Part shown: one piece after another, positions 14,430-21,495 of the stretch
Layout: the number at the start of each line of letters is the position of its first letter
How positions within the stretch are numbered: the stretch's first letter is position 1
From: Paenarthrobacter nitroguajacolicus
Lineage (GTDB): Bacteria; Actinomycetota; Actinomycetes; Actinomycetales; Micrococcaceae
Assembly (NCBI RefSeq): GCF_029952445.1
Contig: NZ_JAQPPK010000031.1
Coordinates: 1 to 55,576, forward strand
DNA length: 55,576 bases
Direction: 5' to 3'
Notes under the pieces: model-generated
The model's database searches: none
Told to the model about the DNA's origin: nothing
The model's input: only the letters and a program-made list of their open reading frames with translations
Made by a program: the position numbers and the translations under genes

Positions 14430-15437
14430 TCATGATGACAAAAGTTTGCGCAGGAACTGCAACTGCTTGATCCAGTGGTGTTCCTGGCCGCCTTCGTGGT
14501 TGTTGAAGCGGTACACCTCGATGTCCTTTTCCGGCGAGCCTGCAGAAAGCCCGTAGTTGTTGTAGCTCGCGAAGACCGTGGACGGCGGGCAGATATCGTC
14601 CATCTGGGCTGCGGAGAACAGTGCGGGAACGGTGGCCCGACGGCCCAGGTGGACGCCGTCGAAGTAGTTCAGGACGGCCAGCATCGGCTCGTAGCGGTCC
14701 CTGTGCCTGCCCAGGAAGGAAGCGATCTCCGGATACGGGCCGCGCGGGGTGATGTCGATCGCGCGGGGGAAGTCCTGCAGGAAGGGGACGTCGGGCAGTG
14801 CGGCGATGACGCCGTCGAGCCTTCCGGCCGTCAGCCCGGCGGCCGCAACGGTGATGCCGCCGCCTTGGCTCACGCCGGTGAGCACCACTGCGGAAGGGTC
14901 GACGGCGGGATGGCTCTGTGCCGCTTCAACCGCACGGAAAGCGTCCACGTAGACCCGCCGGAAATAGTAGTTGTCCTGATGGTCGGCGCCGCGCGTCATG
15001 AGTCCGGCATAGTTCACCTCGCCCGCCGAGGGGTGTGGATCCGGGGTGTCGCCGGAGACCCCGCCGTAGCCCTGGCCGCGGGTGTCCATGATGAAGTGCG
15101 CGTAGCCGGCCTGCGCCCAGCGTGTGTTCTGGTTGACCAGCCCGCGCCCGCCCGAGTAGCCAATGTATTCCACCACCACAGGAAGCCGCGTACCCGGCTC
15201 GAGGTGCGCCGGAAGGTGAAGCCAGCCCTTGATCCGGTCTCCCCCGAACCCTGAGAACGTCACATCGAAGGAGTCGATCACTGCCAGGTAGTTGTCCACG
15301 GGCTCGAAGACTGCGTCCAGCGGCAAGGCCCGGGCCTCGTTGATGGTGCGGTCCCAGAAGTCGTCAAAGTCGGCCGGCGCCACGGCACTGGAGGCGTAGT
15401 CGCGAAGTTGATCGAGGGGAAGGTCAAAGAGAGGCAT
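14430..15437 (-). CDS. Acetyl xylan esterase / cephalosporin-C deacetylase-like (CE7)
   Basis: A 335-residue alpha/beta-hydrolase of the AXE1/CE7 family, which removes acetyl groups from short acetylated oligosaccharides, usually inside the cell. It opens MPLFDLPLDQLRDY with no signal peptide, and FDDFWDRTI is typical of the family N-terminus. The nucleophile is Ser in GVSQGGG, the acid is Asp in MDDICPPST and the histidine is in NNHEGGQEHH. It is the last gene of the minus-strand cluster from 21157, so it likely deacetylates imported pectin-derived oligosaccharides. The gap of 49 bases to the upstream gene has no obvious terminator. Confidence 0.93.
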   Translation of the reverse strand: MPLFDLPLDQLRDYASSAVAPADFDDFWDRTINEARALPLDAVFEPVDNYLAVIDSFDVTFSGFGGDRIKGWLHLPAHLEPGTRLPVVVEYIGYSGGRGLVNQNTRWAQAGYAHFIMDTRGQGYGGVSGDTPDPHPSAGEVNYAGLMTRGADHQDNYYFRRVYVDAFRAVEAAQSHPAVDPSAVVLTGVSQGGGITVAAAGLTAGRLDGVIAALPDVPFLQDFPRAIDITPRGPYPEIASFLGRHRDRYEPMLAVLNYFDGVHLGRRATVPALFSAAQMDDICPPSTVFASYNNYGLSAGSPEKDIEVYRFNNHEGGQEHHWIKQLQFLRKLLSS

Positions 15438-15486
15438 GGGGACATCCTACGTCATGGTGTTGTGCGCCTTGTCACAGGCTCTGGAG

Positions 15487-16164
15487 CTAGAGCTTTTCGA
15501 TCCGAAGGTCGCGGTAGGCGGCCTTCAGCGGGGCCATCTGGCGGATCCCGAAGTAGCCGCCGCCCAAGGGATCCGGCCCGGGGTCCGTCCAGGAGAACAA
15601 AGGTAATTCATTGATGGAGAAGGCCACCCGCGGCCCATCCTTGATGACTTCCATCCGGTAGAGGCCCTCAGCATCATCGGCCGGCGGAAGCGGGTCCGCA
15701 CCCTGGGCCACGAGTTCAAAGCCCGCACTCTTGCGCAGGTTGCAGGTCCGGAACGCACGTTCTGAGGCGTACTTGTGCCGGAGGTACGAAATGTGGAGGG
15801 CATCCATGTCTCCGGAGTGATACTGCGGATAGAAGCCGGTCCGGGGCGACAAGGACGAAGAAAACAAGTCCTCTCCCCCATGGCCCCGCGCCGCGAAGAA
15901 CACCATGGCCAGACCGGGCTCTTCCAAGGGCCGGAAGTCCCAGCTGATGCGGACATGGTCGGGTAGCAGCTCCGGGCACCACAGTGTCCAATGGGCGTGG
16001 TCCCCGTGCTCCTCCGCGTCGAGGGAGCCCGACAGGACCAGCGCGGTGGCTCCGTCGGCCGCCCGCCCCGGCCCGCCGTCGTCGTGGGTTCCGAACTGAA
16101 CCGGCCCCTCAGCGATCCAGGACGCCACATCCGACGGGCCCCGCAGGGGGTTGGAATAGATCAA
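15487..16164 (-). CDS. DUF1961 family protein (YesU-like)
   Basis: A 225-residue protein of the DUF1961 family, related to Bacillus subtilis YesU of the rhamnogalacturonan utilisation locus. The fold is a concanavalin-like beta sandwich. Segments such as VRISWDFRPLEEPGLAMVFF, then GDMDALHISYLRHKY and RRMEVIKDG-like sequence suggest a carbohydrate-binding or lyase-like surface. The activity is not established. The frame starts with TTG at 16164, overlapping the stop of the GDSL gene by four bases (TTGA), which indicates coupling. No signal peptide, so it is probably cytoplasmic. Confidence 0.85.
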   Translation of the reverse strand: MIYSNPLRGPSDVASWIAEGPVQFGTHDDGGPGRAADGATALVLSGSLDAEEHGDHAHWTLWCPELLPDHVRISWDFRPLEEPGLAMVFFAARGHGGEDLFSSSLSPRTGFYPQYHSGDMDALHISYLRHKYASERAFRTCNLRKSAGFELVAQGADPLPPADDAEGLYRMEVIKDGPRVAFSINELPLFSWTDPGPDPLGGGYFGIRQMAPLKAAYRDLRIEKL

Positions 16165-16829
16165 GCGCGTGCCCCCGTGGTGAGGGCGCCAAGGCCATAC
16201 CCCAACGCTTCCAATTGCCCGGCCACGTACGCGGCGATCCGTCGTGCGCCGTTCTCATGAAAATGCGTGTTGTCCTCCAACCCTCCGGCCCAGTGAGCGT
16301 GCTCGCCCGGGGCGAAGTGGAAGAACAGCTCCTTGGACCCTTCCTCGCCCAGTTCCAGGTAAAGTTCCCGCGTCCAGCGGTTGAGGTCCAGGACGTCCAG
16401 GCCGAGCTCGGCGCCCAGTTCACGCACGACGGCGGGAAACTCACCGAGACTGTGCTCCAGTTGGCCCGCCAGGAAGAGCCGGCGTTCCACGGAGGTACAC
16501 AGGATGGGGATCCCGCCCTTGGCACGAACCTCGACCACCATCCGGCGAAGGTTCTCCGCGTAGCCGGTTCGGGCCGCGAGGTGTTCACGCTTCTGGTCGT
16601 TATGGCCGAACTGGAGGAGCACAACATCGCCCTGCACCGTCTGCTGGAGCAGTTGCTGCCAGAGGCCTTCTTCCCTGAACGATTCGGTGGTGGCACCGCC
16701 CTTGGCGTAATTGTGGACGGCACCCCACCGATAGGTTTGTGGCGCAAGGTGGGGGCCCCATCCGCTCATCGGATACTCGTAGCTGGGGCAGGCAGCCACA
16801 GTGGAGTCGCCCGCGAGGAGGATCTTCAT
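16161..16829 (-). CDS. SGNH/GDSL esterase, rhamnogalacturonan acetylesterase-like (YesT-like)
   Basis: A 222-residue SGNH hydrolase. Block I is LLAGDSTVAA with the nucleophile Ser9, block II Gly is in NYAKGGATTESF, block III Asn in FGHNDQ and block V in LEDNTHFHENGA with the catalytic Asp and His. This set and the length match rhamnogalacturonan acetylesterases such as B. subtilis YesT. No signal peptide is present, so it would deacetylate imported oligosaccharides. It is linked to the YesU-like gene as in the B. subtilis yes operon, and follows the permease at 16858. Confidence 0.9.
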   Translation of the reverse strand: MKILLAGDSTVAACPSYEYPMSGWGPHLAPQTYRWGAVHNYAKGGATTESFREEGLWQQLLQQTVQGDVVLLQFGHNDQKREHLAARTGYAENLRRMVVEVRAKGGIPILCTSVERRLFLAGQLEHSLGEFPAVVRELGAELGLDVLDLNRWTRELYLELGEEGSKELFFHFAPGEHAHWAGGLEDNTHFHENGARRIAAYVAGQLEALGYGLGALTTGARA

Positions 16830-16857
16830 GGTTGTCCTTTCATCGAGACAGCAGCGC

Positions 16858-17730
16858 CTAGCCCTTGACCGATCCGATCAGCATGCCCTTGGCGAAATGC
16901 TTCTGGAGGAACGGGTAGAAGATCAGGATCGGGAGGGTGGCAACCACGATCACCGCGAATTTGATCCCCTGTTCCGGTGGAATATATGACGGGTCCACGT
17001 TGCCCGTGCCCAGGAGGTCGGACGCGGCGGTGACCTGGCGGAGGTACATCTGCAAGGTCCACATGTTGTTGTCGCTGAGGTAGAGCAACGGGGACATGAA
17101 GTCGTTCCAGATACCAACGGCGTAGAACAGCGCAAAAGTGGCCAGTACCGGTTTGGACAGCGGCAGCAGGATCCGCCACAGGATCCCGATTTCCGTGGCG
17201 CCGTCCATCTTGGCGGACTCCTCCAGCTCGGCAGGAAGCTCCTGGAAGAAGTTCTTGATGATGATGAGGCTGAACGGATTGATGGCCGCGGGAAGGATCA
17301 AGGCCCAGTAGGTGTTCAGCAAGCCCAGGTCCTTGACCAGGAGGAACGTGGGAATCATGCCGCCGGAGAACACCATGGCGAACACCACCAGGGACATGAT
17401 CAGCTTCCGGCCCCGGAGGTTCTTCTTGGCCAGCGGGTAGGCCATGGTCACGGTCAGTACCAACTGGATCAGCGTACCCACCAAGGTCACCAGGACCGTG
17501 GTGACCAAGGCCCGGATAAACGCGGGCGTGGAGAAAATGTACTCATACGCCGAAAGGGTGAACTGCTCCGGCCAGACGAAGAAGGCACGCCGGGTGATCT
17601 CGGCCTCGTTGGCGAACGAGCCTGCGATCACGTAGATGAACGGCAGCAGCGTAATGATCCCGATGAGGCTCAGGAAGACGTAGTTGGCGGCGTCGAAGAT
17701 CCGGCCGCCACGCGTGTTGTGAATCTTCAT
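16858..17730 (-). CDS. Carbohydrate ABC transporter permease (LplC/YtcP type)
   Basis: A 290-residue inner-membrane permease with six helices. The EAA loop that contacts the ATPase reads ELEESAKMDGATEIGILWRI, and the family ending FLQKHFAKGMLIGSVKG is present. The YtcP/LplC subfamily imports large or uncommon sugars such as oligogalacturonides in B. subtilis. Its ATG overlaps the stop of the companion permease (TAATG). No ATPase gene is in the cluster, so a shared MsiK/UgpC-type ATPase encoded elsewhere is expected. Confidence 0.94.
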   Translation of the reverse strand: MKIHNTRGGRIFDAANYVFLSLIGIITLLPFIYVIAGSFANEAEITRRAFFVWPEQFTLSAYEYIFSTPAFIRALVTTVLVTLVGTLIQLVLTVTMAYPLAKKNLRGRKLIMSLVVFAMVFSGGMIPTFLLVKDLGLLNTYWALILPAAINPFSLIIIKNFFQELPAELEESAKMDGATEIGILWRILLPLSKPVLATFALFYAVGIWNDFMSPLLYLSDNNMWTLQMYLRQVTAASDLLGTGNVDPSYIPPEQGIKFAVIVVATLPILIFYPFLQKHFAKGMLIGSVKG

Positions 17731-18704
17731 TAGAACAGTCCGCTCTGGTTGAACCGCTTGGACAGCCAGTTGGTGCCGAAGATCAGCACGATTCCCACCA
17801 AGGACTTGAAAAGCCCGACGGCGGTGCTGTAGCTGTAGGCGCCTTGGGTGATGCCCACAAAGTAGACGTAGGTATCAAAGACGTCGGCCACGGAGCGGTT
17901 GAGTGCGTTGGTCATGAGGTAGATCTGCTCGAAGCCTGTGTTGAGCATCTGCCCGATGGCCAGGATGAGCATCACGATGATGGTGGAACGGATGCCGGGC
18001 AGGGTGATGTGCCAGACACGGCGGAACCTGCCGGCGCCGTCGATGATCGCGGCCTCATATTGATCCTGGTCCACTGTGGCCAGCGCGGCGAGGAAGATGA
18101 TGGTTCCCCAGCCGGTGTTCTTCCAGATTTCCTGGAGCACGATCAGGGGCCTGAACCAGTTGGGATCGGACAGGATGTCCACGTTGGTCCCGAAGAGCAA
18201 GTTAACGAACTGGAAGAGCGGGCCGATGTCCAGGGCGAAAAGCAGGAAGCTCAACGAGGCCACGATGGTCCACGACAGGAAGTGCGGGATATATACGAGT
18301 GTCTGGACCGTGCGCTTGAGCACGGAGAGCCGGACCTCATTGAGCAGCAACGCCAGCACGATGGTCAACGGGAACGCGATCCCCAGGTTCAGGAACGCCA
18401 GGATCAGGGTGTTGCCCAGCAAGCGCGGGAAGTCGGGGTTGGCGAAGAAGTCCGTGAAGTTCGTGAACCCTACCCAGGGGCTGCCATTGACGCCAAGGAA
18501 CGGCACGTAGTCCTTGAAGGCGATGGACACCCCGTACATTGGCCCGTACCGGAAGATCGCGAAGTACAGGACTCCGGGCAGAAGCAGGAGATACAGCCAC
18601 TTGTAGTGGGCAAAGTGGACTGCGAATCCGCGCCGCCGCGCCGGGGCGGGCGGCTTGCTTGCCGCCCTCCCCGGGGCTTTGGCTTCTACGACCGGCGCTG
18701 TCAC
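17730..18704 (-). CDS. Carbohydrate ABC transporter permease (LplB/YteP type)
   Basis: A 324-residue permease, the partner of the downstream gene. A 30-residue Pro/Ala/Arg-rich cytoplasmic tail precedes six helices. The signature FRYGPMYGVSIAFKDY near the first helix and the EAA loop QYEAAIIDGAGRFRRVWHIT mark the LplB subfamily. The C-terminus LSKRFNQSGLF is typical. It overlaps the binding-protein gene by four bases at its start and the second permease at its stop. The likely substrate is an acetylated pectin oligosaccharide, by context only. Confidence 0.94.
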   Translation of the reverse strand: MTAPVVEAKAPGRAASKPPAPARRRGFAVHFAHYKWLYLLLLPGVLYFAIFRYGPMYGVSIAFKDYVPFLGVNGSPWVGFTNFTDFFANPDFPRLLGNTLILAFLNLGIAFPLTIVLALLLNEVRLSVLKRTVQTLVYIPHFLSWTIVASLSFLLFALDIGPLFQFVNLLFGTNVDILSDPNWFRPLIVLQEIWKNTGWGTIIFLAALATVDQDQYEAAIIDGAGRFRRVWHITLPGIRSTIIVMLILAIGQMLNTGFEQIYLMTNALNRSVADVFDTYVYFVGITQGAYSYSTAVGLFKSLVGIVLIFGTNWLSKRFNQSGLF

Positions 18705-20230
18705 TTCTTGTTTTCCTGCCAGAGCTTGTTGATTTCTTCCTTGACCTTGTCACCGCCGCTGGTGTTCCACAGCTTGATGGCGTCCTTCAGGCCCTGTTCG
18801 TCGAGCTGGCCGGCAAGGTACTTGATGCGTGCGTCGGCCACGATGTTGTCCAGTTGCGCGCCTTTGGCAACGTAGGTGGGTGAGACGAAAGCCGCGGCGG
18901 GGTTGTAGACGGCGCTCTTGAGGTCTTCGGCCATGATGGCGGTCCGATCGTCGAACACTTTCTGCTCGTACTCGGAGGCCTGCTTGACCGGGTAGAAATT
19001 GTTGCCTGTGACGTTGGTGCCCAGTTGGGCAAAGCTCTTGATATCGGTGTTGACCGTTTTGCCTTCAGGGGTTTCGGGTTTGATGGTTGCGGCCAGGCCG
19101 TCCTCCACCGTGAAGTTCACGCCCTCGATGCCGTTGTTCAAAAGTATCGCTGCGTCCTTGCTGTTCAACTTGTCCAGGAAGCTGAGCACGTTCTTCAGAT
19201 CGGCTTCGGTTTTAACGCTGGCTTTGGGAATGGCCAGGAAGCCGGAGTAACCGTCCGTGGGGTGGGCGTGCAGTTCGCCGTCGGGGCCCTTCAGGCTGCC
19301 AACGAAGCCCACCTTATTCTGGAAGTCATTGGGGTTGGCCTGCTTGAACAGGTTGATGAGGACGCTGACGCGGGAATCGACGTCGATGATCATTCCGCCC
19401 TTGCCGTTAAAGAAGGGTTCATTCCACTTGGTGCTGTCGTACGTGGCGAAATCCGGGTTGATGAGCTTTTCATCCACCATTTTCTTGATGAAGCGGTCGG
19501 CTTCCAGGAATTCGTCGGTCTCGAAGCTGGGAACGAGCTTGCCGTCGCGCTCGGTCCACCTGTTTCCGGCCCCGTACCAGGTCTCGATCATGTCGTACGG
19601 GCTGTTGGTGCCCAGCGCGCCCCACTTGGGGATGGTGATGCCGTAGGTATCGTTCTGGCCGTTGCCGTCCGGGTCCTGCTCAGTGAACGCCTTTGCAACC
19701 TTGTAGAGGTCCTCAACGGTTTCGGGCGCTTTCAGGCCCAGTTTGTCCAGCCAGTCCTGGCGGAACATGACCGCGGCGCGGATCGGATTGCGGCCACGGT
19801 AGACGCCGTACACTTTGCCGTTGATGCTGGCGTTCTGTTGGACTTCCGGAAACGTGGTCTTGAGGTTCGGGTAATCCTTCAGCTTGTCCGTCAGGTCCCA
19901 GAAGGCGCCGGCTTCCGCGTTCTTGACGAAGCCGGGCGTTTTGCCTTGGACCACCAGGACATGCGGGATATCCGAGGAAGCGAGGGTGATGTTCATTTTG
20001 TCTTCGTAGGACGCGTTGGGCGTCCACGTGATGTTGATGTCCTTGCCGGTGACCTCTTCGAGCTTCTTTTGCACAGCACCGTCGGCCGTTGGCGGCTGCG
20101 CTTCCAGGAAGGGCGCCATGATTTTGACGGAGGAAAGGTCCGACGCCGGTGCTTCGCCACCGCAGGCGGTCAGCGCCAAGGCAGCAGAAACGACGACGGC
20201 GGCGGCCAGCGTGTGTTTTGTACGGATCAT
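18701..20230 (-). CDS. Sugar-binding lipoprotein of ABC transporter (LplA-like)
   Basis: A 509-residue family 1 solute-binding lipoprotein: basic N-terminus, hydrophobic core and lipobox ALTACGG (Cys23). The length of about 510 residues is typical for the LplA/YtcQ branch that works with LplB/LplC permeases, against about 430 for ordinary sugar-binding proteins. The body is soluble and extracytoplasmic. It is the first transporter gene after a 222-base gap below the YesL-like gene. That gap contains a LacI-type half-symmetric site (20336-20347) and an 18-bp palindrome, so the transporter may have its own promoter. Confidence 0.94.
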   Translation of the reverse strand: MIRTKHTLAAAVVVSAALALTACGGEAPASDLSSVKIMAPFLEAQPPTADGAVQKKLEEVTGKDINITWTPNASYEDKMNITLASSDIPHVLVVQGKTPGFVKNAEAGAFWDLTDKLKDYPNLKTTFPEVQQNASINGKVYGVYRGRNPIRAAVMFRQDWLDKLGLKAPETVEDLYKVAKAFTEQDPDGNGQNDTYGITIPKWGALGTNSPYDMIETWYGAGNRWTERDGKLVPSFETDEFLEADRFIKKMVDEKLINPDFATYDSTKWNEPFFNGKGGMIIDVDSRVSVLINLFKQANPNDFQNKVGFVGSLKGPDGELHAHPTDGYSGFLAIPKASVKTEADLKNVLSFLDKLNSKDAAILLNNGIEGVNFTVEDGLAATIKPETPEGKTVNTDIKSFAQLGTNVTGNNFYPVKQASEYEQKVFDDRTAIMAEDLKSAVYNPAAAFVSPTYVAKGAQLDNIVADARIKYLAGQLDEQGLKDAIKLWNTSGGDKVKEEINKLWQENKK

Positions 20231-20335
20231 TTTCTTACCTGCTCCACTTCTTCGGGGTTGTTAGGGTTCGACGCATTGGCCTCAGGCACTCCGGGAAACC
20301 TTTTGAGGGTCCAGAGGTGTTGGCCGTCAGCATCT

Positions 20336-20347
20336 TGATACGTTTCA
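20336..20347. promoter_or_regulatory. LacI/GalR-type operator candidate upstream of lplA-like gene
   Basis: TGATACGTTTCA is nearly symmetric about a central CG (TGATAC against TGAAAC), the general form of LacI-family operators. It lies about 110 bases before the binding-protein start. It differs from the GAAAGCG-type sites elsewhere in the window. Confidence 0.4.
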
Positions 20348-20388
20348 TTAGTGCTCGTGGTTGATGCACTGCGGATAGGTTCAACATG

Positions 20389-20406
20389 CCCCTGGACGTC
20401 CAGGGG
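20389..20406. promoter_or_regulatory. 18-bp perfect palindrome (CCCCTGGACGTCCAGGGG)
   Basis: Perfect dyad without loop between the YesL-like gene and the binding-protein gene. It could be a terminator stem for the upstream gene or a regulator site; no T-run adjoins it on the minus strand. Confidence 0.35.
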
Positions 20407-20452
20407 GCGATGGAGGACATGGGGGCTTGCCGCCCGTCGGATGGGATCGGCG

Positions 20453-21157
20453 TCAGACAAGGCTCGCCTCCTTCGACCCGGCAGTGGGGCTGTTGGCGCC
20501 GACACCCGGCGCACGCCCGGCTTGGACGGCGGGTTCGGATTCGGCCATCGCTTGGTCATTGGCGGTGAAGAAACGGTCGCACAGCCAGCCGGTCAGGTAG
20601 AGCCAAGCGCCAACGCCGAAGAACGGAATGAGCCCGGGGACGGAGCGGCACACAAACACGGCGGCCGCGGTGACGAACAGGAGGATGACCGTGCCGGCGA
20701 GATGGCGCACGGCAAAGCGGGAAGACATCAGGAAATACTGGGGAACGGTGAGTTCATAGCGGGCGAACATGGGGAAGAGGTAGCAGATCGTCCCCGCGGC
20801 GAACAAGGTGGCAAGCAGGATACCGGCAGAGGCGATTTGCGAACCCAAGTCCCAACCGCTGGAGAAATAGGCCCAGTTCAGGGTGAGCGCCGCACCTACC
20901 ACCAACACCGGAAGCCCCAGGGCATTGCCCCTTCCGAAGTTCTTGAAGTACTCCCCGGCAAACCGCTTAAGTAGTGGCGCGGCATCCCCGCGGACTCTTG
21001 CGCGCACCAGGACGTGGGCGGCAACGGTGCTCGGCCCCACCCCGAAGACGACTCCTCCCAAAAAGGTGAACACCAACCACAGAACATTCAGGCAGGCAAT
21101 CCACACCAGGGTGTCGAAGAACGTATATGCCCGGGCGCCAAATCCAGCAGGCGTCAT
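20453..21157 (-). CDS. YesL-like membrane protein (DUF624)
   Basis: A 234-residue integral membrane protein of the DUF624/YesL family, found next to oligosaccharide ABC transporters of the Lpl/Yte/Yes type. Typical segments are NVLWLVFTFLGGVVFGVGPS, then ARVRGDAAPLLKRFAGEYFK and about five helices. The molecular function is unknown. The ATG at 21157 has GGGAG at suitable distance; the frame is open further upstream but that stretch is the divergent promoter region. Operator A (21282-21297) and promoter 21301-21330 control it. Confidence 0.88.
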   Translation of the reverse strand: MTPAGFGARAYTFFDTLVWIACLNVLWLVFTFLGGVVFGVGPSTVAAHVLVRARVRGDAAPLLKRFAGEYFKNFGRGNALGLPVLVVGAALTLNWAYFSSGWDLGSQIASAGILLATLFAAGTICYLFPMFARYELTVPQYFLMSSRFAVRHLAGTVILLFVTAAAVFVCRSVPGLIPFFGVGAWLYLTGWLCDRFFTANDQAMAESEPAVQAGRAPGVGANSPTAGSKEASLV

Positions 21158-21281
21158 TGTCAGCTCCCTTCTCCATCGTTGCAGAACAGGCCCGGCCAGG
21201 TTGGCGGTGGCAATTGGCGATAAGCCGCGAACAACCGCCATTGCCAATAAGTCGGGAGCGGCCCGAGCGGGCCACGTCACA

Positions 21282-21297
21282 TAGCAAGCGCTTTCCC
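21282..21297. promoter_or_regulatory. LacI-type operator A (yesL-like side)
   Basis: TAGCAAGCGCTTTCCC, a member of the GAAAGCG-type operator family centred on CG. On the minus strand it starts three bases after the putative -10 box at 21301-21306, a classic repressor position. Confidence 0.7.
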
Positions 21298-21300
21298 GAC

Positions 21301-21330
21301 AACTTAGACCGGCATGGATGCGGGAGTCAA
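21301..21330 (-). promoter_or_regulatory. Putative promoter of cluster 1
   Basis: Minus-strand TTGACT (21325-21330) and TAAGTT (21301-21306) with an 18-base spacer. Operator A directly follows. Confidence 0.5.
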
Positions 21331-21347
21331 GGACATTTCTTGAATCG

Positions 21348-21376
21348 TTACATTTCGCGGTTCCGGGCGTTACACT
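21348..21376 (+). promoter_or_regulatory. Putative promoter of the first Gfo/Idh-PmoA-like fusion
   Basis: TTACAT (21348-21353) and TACACT (21371-21376), 17-base spacer. Operator B (21393-21408) lies about ten bases beyond the expected start site. Confidence 0.5.
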
Positions 21377-21392
21377 AGATGAGACCATCAAT

Positions 21393-21408
21393 CGGAAAGC
21401 GCTTGCCG
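21393..21408. promoter_or_regulatory. LacI-type operator B (fusion-gene side)
   Basis: CGGAAAGCGCTTGCCG, symmetric at 7 of 8 positions around a central CG. It shares GGAAAGCGCTTGC with operator A, which is in the opposite orientation about 111 bases away. Confidence 0.75.
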
Positions 21409-21495
21409 GGTGTAGCCTGAGCCAGCCGGAAGACCAAGTACCGACTTCGACGACGACGTCACACGCCCTCGTTGCAGCGCCAGCAAAGGAGAGCC

